From: Pseudomonadota bacterium
Lineage (GTDB): Bacteria; Pseudomonadota; Gammaproteobacteria; Burkholderiales; Burkholderiaceae_C
DNA: 64,000 nt
NCBI GenBank assembly: GCA_023460715.1
Contig: JAEWPH010000018.1
Location: forward strand, 1 to 64,000
Direction: 5' to 3'
The position numbers and the translations under genes were made by a program. Shown here piece by piece: positions 60,713 through 64,000 of the stretch; position 1 is the first letter of the stretch, and the number at the start of each line of letters is the position of its first letter. Below the pieces are notes generated by a model, which was given only the letters and a program-made list of their open reading frames with translations, made no database searches and was not told where the DNA came from.

Positions 60713-62056
60713 ATGCGCACGACGACCACGCCATCTTCTTCTGCCCCGCCCATGGACAGCACTGCTACGCGCTACTACCGCTTCAAGCCCCTCAACGTGG
60801 GCCGCGCCGTGGTCTGGGGGCTGTTCGCCATCGCGCTCATCGTCGCGCCGATGCTGTTCAAGAGCAGCCTGGCGCTGACCATGCTCTCGCAGATCGGCTA
60901 CCTCATCATCATCTGCCTCTCGTACAACATGCTGCTGGGGCAGGGGGGCATGCTGAGCTTCGGCCATGCGGTGTACACGGGCCTGGGTTCCTTCATCGCC
61001 ATCCATGCCATGAACCTGGCGGGCAAGGGCGCGCTGCCCATCCCGCTGGTGTTGATCCCCATCGTGGGGGGGCTGGCGGGCATGTTCTTCGCCATCCTGC
61101 TGGGCTATGTGACGACCAAGAAATCGGGCACCACGTTCGCCATGATCACGCTGGGGATCGGCGAACTGGTGGCTTCGATGGCGCTGATGTTCCCGGAGTT
61201 CTTCGGCGGGGAGGGCGGCATCACCACCGACCGCGTCTACGGCCAGTCGTTCTTCGGCATCAGCTTCGGGCCTGCGATCCAGGTGTACTACCTCATCGCG
61301 GCGTACTGCTTCATCTGCACGGCGCTGATGTTCGCCTTCACTGGAACGCCCCTGGGGCGCATGCTCAATGCGGTGCGCGACAACCCGGAGCGCGTGGAGT
61401 TCATTGGCTACAACCCGCAGCGCGTGCGCTACTACGCCTTCATCATCGCCGGCTTCTTCGCTGGCGTGGGCGGCGGGCTGGCCACGATCAACTTCGAGAT
61501 CGTCACCGGGGCCGACAGCGTGAGCGTGCTGCGCTCGGGCTCCTACCTGCTGTTCACCTTCCTCGGCGGAGCCACGTTCTTCTTCGGTCCGATCATCGGC
61601 GCGGTGCTGCTGGTGTTCGCGTCCGTGCTGCTTTCCGAACTCTCCAAGGCGTGGCTGCTGTACCTGGGCCTGGTGTTCCTGTTCATGGTGATGTATGCGC
61701 CGGGCGGCATCGCCAGCCTGATCATGATGAACCTGCGATTGGCCAAGTTCGGCAAGCTGCGGCAGCTGGGGGGCTCCTACCTGATGCTGGGCTCCACGGC
61801 GCTGCTGGCCGTGCTGGGCGCTGCGGCGATGATCGAGATGCTCTACCACCTGCAGCTCAATGCGGCCCTGGGCTCGCAGCTCAAGTTCCTGGGCCTCACC
61901 CTGGACGCCAAGGCCACGGCCAGCTGGCTGGGAGCGGGCGCCTTGTTCGCCATCGGTCTCGCCGCGTTCGAAGTCTGCCGGCGCAGGTTCGTGCGGCAGT
62001 GGGGACGCATTCAGGAGGAGATAGAACACCAGATCAAGCGGGGAGGTGCGGCATGA
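60713..62056 (+). CDS. livM: Branched-chain amino-acid-type ABC permease LivM
   Basis: 447 residues, longer than typical (~350-420) owing to an extended Ser/Thr/Pro N-terminus and a long C-terminal segment with an extra helix pair. Core helices include YNMLLGQGGMLSFGHAVYTG (the SFGHA motif), the EAA-like loop GRMLNAVRDNPERVEFIGYN and LLVFASVLLSELSKAWLLYL. An internal ATG at 60752 is an alternative start. It overlaps livG by 4 nt (ATGA). Confidence 0.92.
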   Translation: MRTTTTPSSSAPPMDSTATRYYRFKPLNVGRAVVWGLFAIALIVAPMLFKSSLALTMLSQIGYLIIICLSYNMLLGQGGMLSFGHAVYTGLGSFIAIHAMNLAGKGALPIPLVLIPIVGGLAGMFFAILLGYVTTKKSGTTFAMITLGIGELVASMALMFPEFFGGEGGITTDRVYGQSFFGISFGPAIQVYYLIAAYCFICTALMFAFTGTPLGRMLNAVRDNPERVEFIGYNPQRVRYYAFIIAGFFAGVGGGLATINFEIVTGADSVSVLRSGSYLLFTFLGGATFFFGPIIGAVLLVFASVLLSELSKAWLLYLGLVFLFMVMYAPGGIASLIMMNLRLAKFGKLRQLGGSYLMLGSTALLAVLGAAAMIEMLYHLQLNAALGSQLKFLGLTLDAKATASWLGAGALFAIGLAAFEVCRRRFVRQWGRIQEEIEHQIKRGGAA

Positions 62057-62862
62057 GCAGCGTAGTGAATCCATCGTCCCCGGGCAACCCGGCAGGCTAT
62101 GCGCTGGAACTGCGTGATCTGCGCAAGAGTTTCGGCCGCACGGAGATCATCCGCGGCGCCAACCTGGCCGTGGCTCCGGGCGAGCGCGTGGCGATCATCG
62201 GGCCCAACGGCGCGGGCAAGTCCACGCTGTTCAACCTGATCAGCGGACGCTTTGGCGCCAGCAGCGGCGAGGTGCTGCTCAATGGCCAGCGCATCGACGG
62301 CAAGGCGCCTTACGAGATCAATCGCATGGGGCTGTCGCGCAGCTTCCAGATCACCAACATCTTCCCCAAGCTGAGCGTGTTCGAGAACCTGCGCTGCGGC
62401 GTGCTGTGGAGCCTGGGCTACCGCTACACCTTCCTGCGCTTTCTCTCCAGACTGCGGGACGCCAACGAGCGTGCCGAGCAGCTCATGGAGATGATCCACC
62501 TGGACAAGAAGCGCGACACGCTGGCCATGAACCTGACCTATGCGGAGCAGCGCGCGCTGGAGATCGGCATCACCATTGCCGGCGGCGCCAATGTCATCCT
62601 GCTGGACGAGCCGACCGCCGGCATGAGCAAGAGCGAAACGGCGCGGTTCATCCATCTCATCAAGGAAGTCACCGTAGGCCGCACGCTGCTCACCGTGGAG
62701 CACGACATGGGCGTGGTGTTCGGCCTGGCGGACAAGATCGCGGTGGTGGTGTACGGCGAGGTGATCGCCTTCGACGTACCGGAGGCCGTGCGCGCCAACC
62801 CGCGGGTGCAGGAGGCCTATCTGGGGTCGGTGATCGCCGCACAACAGGAAGGGGCGCACTGA
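62053..62862 (+). CDS. livG: ABC transporter ATPase LivG
   Basis: 269 residues. Walker A IIGPNGAGKSTLFNLISG (~50-67), the Q-loop region SRSFQITNIFPKLSVFENLR, signature MNLTYAEQRALEIGITIAGG (a Tyr/Ala-for-Ser/Gly variant of LSGGxQR), Walker B VILLDEPTAGM, H-loop LLTVEHDMGVVF. One of two ATPases that energise LivHM. The signature deviation (LTYAEQ in place of LSGGEQ) is worth noting and is seen in some LivG proteins. Confidence 0.95.
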   Translation: MSSVVNPSSPGNPAGYALELRDLRKSFGRTEIIRGANLAVAPGERVAIIGPNGAGKSTLFNLISGRFGASSGEVLLNGQRIDGKAPYEINRMGLSRSFQITNIFPKLSVFENLRCGVLWSLGYRYTFLRFLSRLRDANERAEQLMEMIHLDKKRDTLAMNLTYAEQRALEIGITIAGGANVILLDEPTAGMSKSETARFIHLIKEVTVGRTLLTVEHDMGVVFGLADKIAVVVYGEVIAFDVPEAVRANPRVQEAYLGSVIAAQQEGAH

Positions 62863-63113
62863 CATGAAACGACACCCCCCTGAGGCCCTGTGGGCCTCCG
62901 TGCTGCCGCCAGAGGCGGCTGCCCTTCGGGCACGTCCAAGCCTGCGCATGCAGGCTCGGAGCCGCGGCCCTCAGCCCCCGCTCTCGCCTTGCTGCGCAAG
63001 GCGGGCAGGAGGACGCAGCCCTCGCTGCGGGGCGGCCCTTGCTCGGCTGCCCACGCAGGGGTGGCGCCGGTTCCACGCGACGCGGGCGGCGCACAGCGCT
63101 ATGGAAGACTGAC
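62863..63113. repeat. Dispersed intergenic repeat, family B (copy 2)
   Basis: The 251-nt livG-livF spacer opens with ACCCCCCTGAG (62874-62884), as in the copy at 34723. It includes CTCGCTGCGGGGCGGCCCTT (63021-63040), also seen in the rnhA-thioredoxin gap at ~14244, and a GGTTCCACG block. An open frame crosses it but lacks a ribosome-binding site and family similarity. Confidence 0.6.
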
Positions 63114-63809
63114 ATGCTTCATATTGACAATTTGCATGCCTATTACGGTAAGAGCCATGTGCTGCACGGCGTGGCCTTCGATGTGCAGCCGGGCGAGATC
63201 CTCGCGCTGCTTGGCCGCAACGGATCAGGGCGCTCCACCACTGCCAAGGCCATCATGGGGCTGGTGGATTGGGAGGGCACCGTCGAATGGAAGGGGCAGA
63301 AGCTCGTGGGACGCAAGGCCTATGAGATCGCCCACCTGGGCATCGGCTACGTGCCGGAGAGCCGCGACATCTTTCCCAACCTCACGGTGCATCAGAACCT
63401 GCTGCTGGGTCAGAAGGGCAACGGCAAAGGCAGCCGATGGGGCTTCGATGACATGTACGCCATGTTCCCGCGCCTCAAGGAGCGCCAGCACACCGAGGCC
63501 GGCGTGATGTCGGGCGGCGAGCAGCAGATGCTGACGCTGTGCCGCACGCTCATGGGGGACCCCGACCTCATCATCATCGACGAGCCCACCGAAGGACTGG
63601 CACCCAAGATCGTGGAGCTGGTGGGCGAGTACCTCATGAAGATCAAGGCACGGGGTGTGTCGGTGCTGCTGATCGAGCAGAAGCTCACCATCGCGATGAC
63701 CATCTCGGACCGCGCTCTGGTCATGGGGCACGGCAGCATCGTCTTCCAAGGCACGCCGGAGGAATTGCGCGCCAACCAGTATGTCCGCAAGGAGTGGCTG
63801 GAGGTCTGA
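63114..63809 (+). CDS. livF: ABC transporter ATPase LivF (Walker A with Arg)
   Basis: 231 residues from ATG 63114 (MLHIDNLHAYYGKSHVL). The Walker A is LLGRNGSGRSTTAKAIMG (~33-50), with Arg in place of the invariant P-loop Lys. The rest is standard: YVPESRDIFPNLTVHQNLLL, signature VMSGGEQQMLTLCRTLM, Walker B LIIIDEPTEGLAP, H/switch VLLIEQKLTIAM (Gln at the H-loop position). Such R-type Walker A motifs are, in my recollection, common among betaproteobacterial LivF proteins. It completes the five-component importer. Confidence 0.93.
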   Translation: MLHIDNLHAYYGKSHVLHGVAFDVQPGEILALLGRNGSGRSTTAKAIMGLVDWEGTVEWKGQKLVGRKAYEIAHLGIGYVPESRDIFPNLTVHQNLLLGQKGNGKGSRWGFDDMYAMFPRLKERQHTEAGVMSGGEQQMLTLCRTLMGDPDLIIIDEPTEGLAPKIVELVGEYLMKIKARGVSVLLIEQKLTIAMTISDRALVMGHGSIVFQGTPEELRANQYVRKEWLEV

Positions 63810-64000
63810 CTGCCGGGGATTAAGGCTTCCCGCGCGCAGCCTGGTCGTCTGGGCCTGCGGCGTGCGTTGCTAGGCCTGGCGTGGATGTGCTGACGCACGC
63901 GTACATCACCGGCTCCGAGAGCGCGTGCCGCCGACGGTCGTGCCACGGCACCGTCATCAAACGGAAATGTTCTGTCATTAACATTTTTTGACATTCATTT

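Noticed and set aside
62889..63113. A protein encoded in the livG-livF spacer
   Set aside because: Open frames here lack a ribosome-binding site and family similarity, and the segment shares blocks with another intergenic repeat.
63810..64000. A gene at the right edge
   Set aside because: No supported start or ORF is seen; the AT-rich end probably belongs to the control region of the next gene outside the window.

Overview
The window is a gene-dense, high-GC chromosomal segment of a betaproteobacterium, most likely Acidovorax/Paracidovorax or a close Comamonadaceae relative. This is inferred from protein character (DnaX, RecR, RNase HI, MsrB, LivF), the dnaX-ybaB-recR order, and short dispersed intergenic repeats of a kind I associate with that family. 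No database search was possible. There is no prophage, insertion sequence or CRISPR array.

Layout. 1-5000: the end of a RecB/AddA-like nuclease, a flavoprotein, a secreted protein of unknown function, the SRP RNA gene (ffs, minus strand) and a chemoreceptor. 5086-8307: dnaX-ybaB-recR; dnaX carries an A9 run whose two alternative frames both stop within 16 nt, the arrangement expected for making a short gamma subunit. 8442-14683: MAPEG protein, orphan periplasmic binding protein, DUF3096 peptide, gloB-mltD, a methyltransferase whose start codon overlaps that of gloB, rnhA (TTG start) and a thioredoxin. 14875-18590: molybdenum-cofactor operon moaA-mobA-GNAT-moeA with a TTGAC-N4-GTCAA palindrome at its promoter. 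18743-23887: Fur box and Mn-type sod, a ZIP transporter, a PilJ-type sensory-domain protein, small unknowns and an IscR-like regulator with no cysteine. 23935-32478: complete kdp potassium operon, smORF35-kdpF-A-B-C-smORF43-kdpD-kdpE, preceded by a KdpE-like site.

32743-45524: a histidine utilisation regulon. A three-gene ABC importer and hutC follow one HutC-like operator. hutH-hutU-hutD-hutI-(FAD oxidase)-hutF-hutG follow two stronger operators. The path is histidine to urocanate (HutH), imidazolonepropionate (HutU), formiminoglutamate (HutI), formylglutamate (HutF) and glutamate plus formate (HutG). The GlcD-type FAD oxidase, joined by 4-nt overlaps between hutI and hutF, has no place in the textbook path.

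45578-52451: psd, an HPP-CBS membrane protein, infA and tRNA-Pro(UGG). After the tRNA comes a short, visibly less GC-rich accessory patch with two tandem paralogous small proteins, a PoNi-like (DUF1911) immunity protein without an adjacent toxin, and a small membrane protein; then a DUF1624 protein. 52572-56181 (minus): selO-msrB-yciB-bolA and a parvulin-type prolyl isomerase. 56399-63809: an acyl-CoA ligase and a branched-chain amino-acid-type ABC importer (livKHMGF), with a strong terminator between the binding protein and the permeases and an Arg-for-Lys Walker A in LivF.

Many operons here are joined by 4-nt ATGA/GTGA overlaps. At least three families of short dispersed repeats occupy the larger intergenic gaps.
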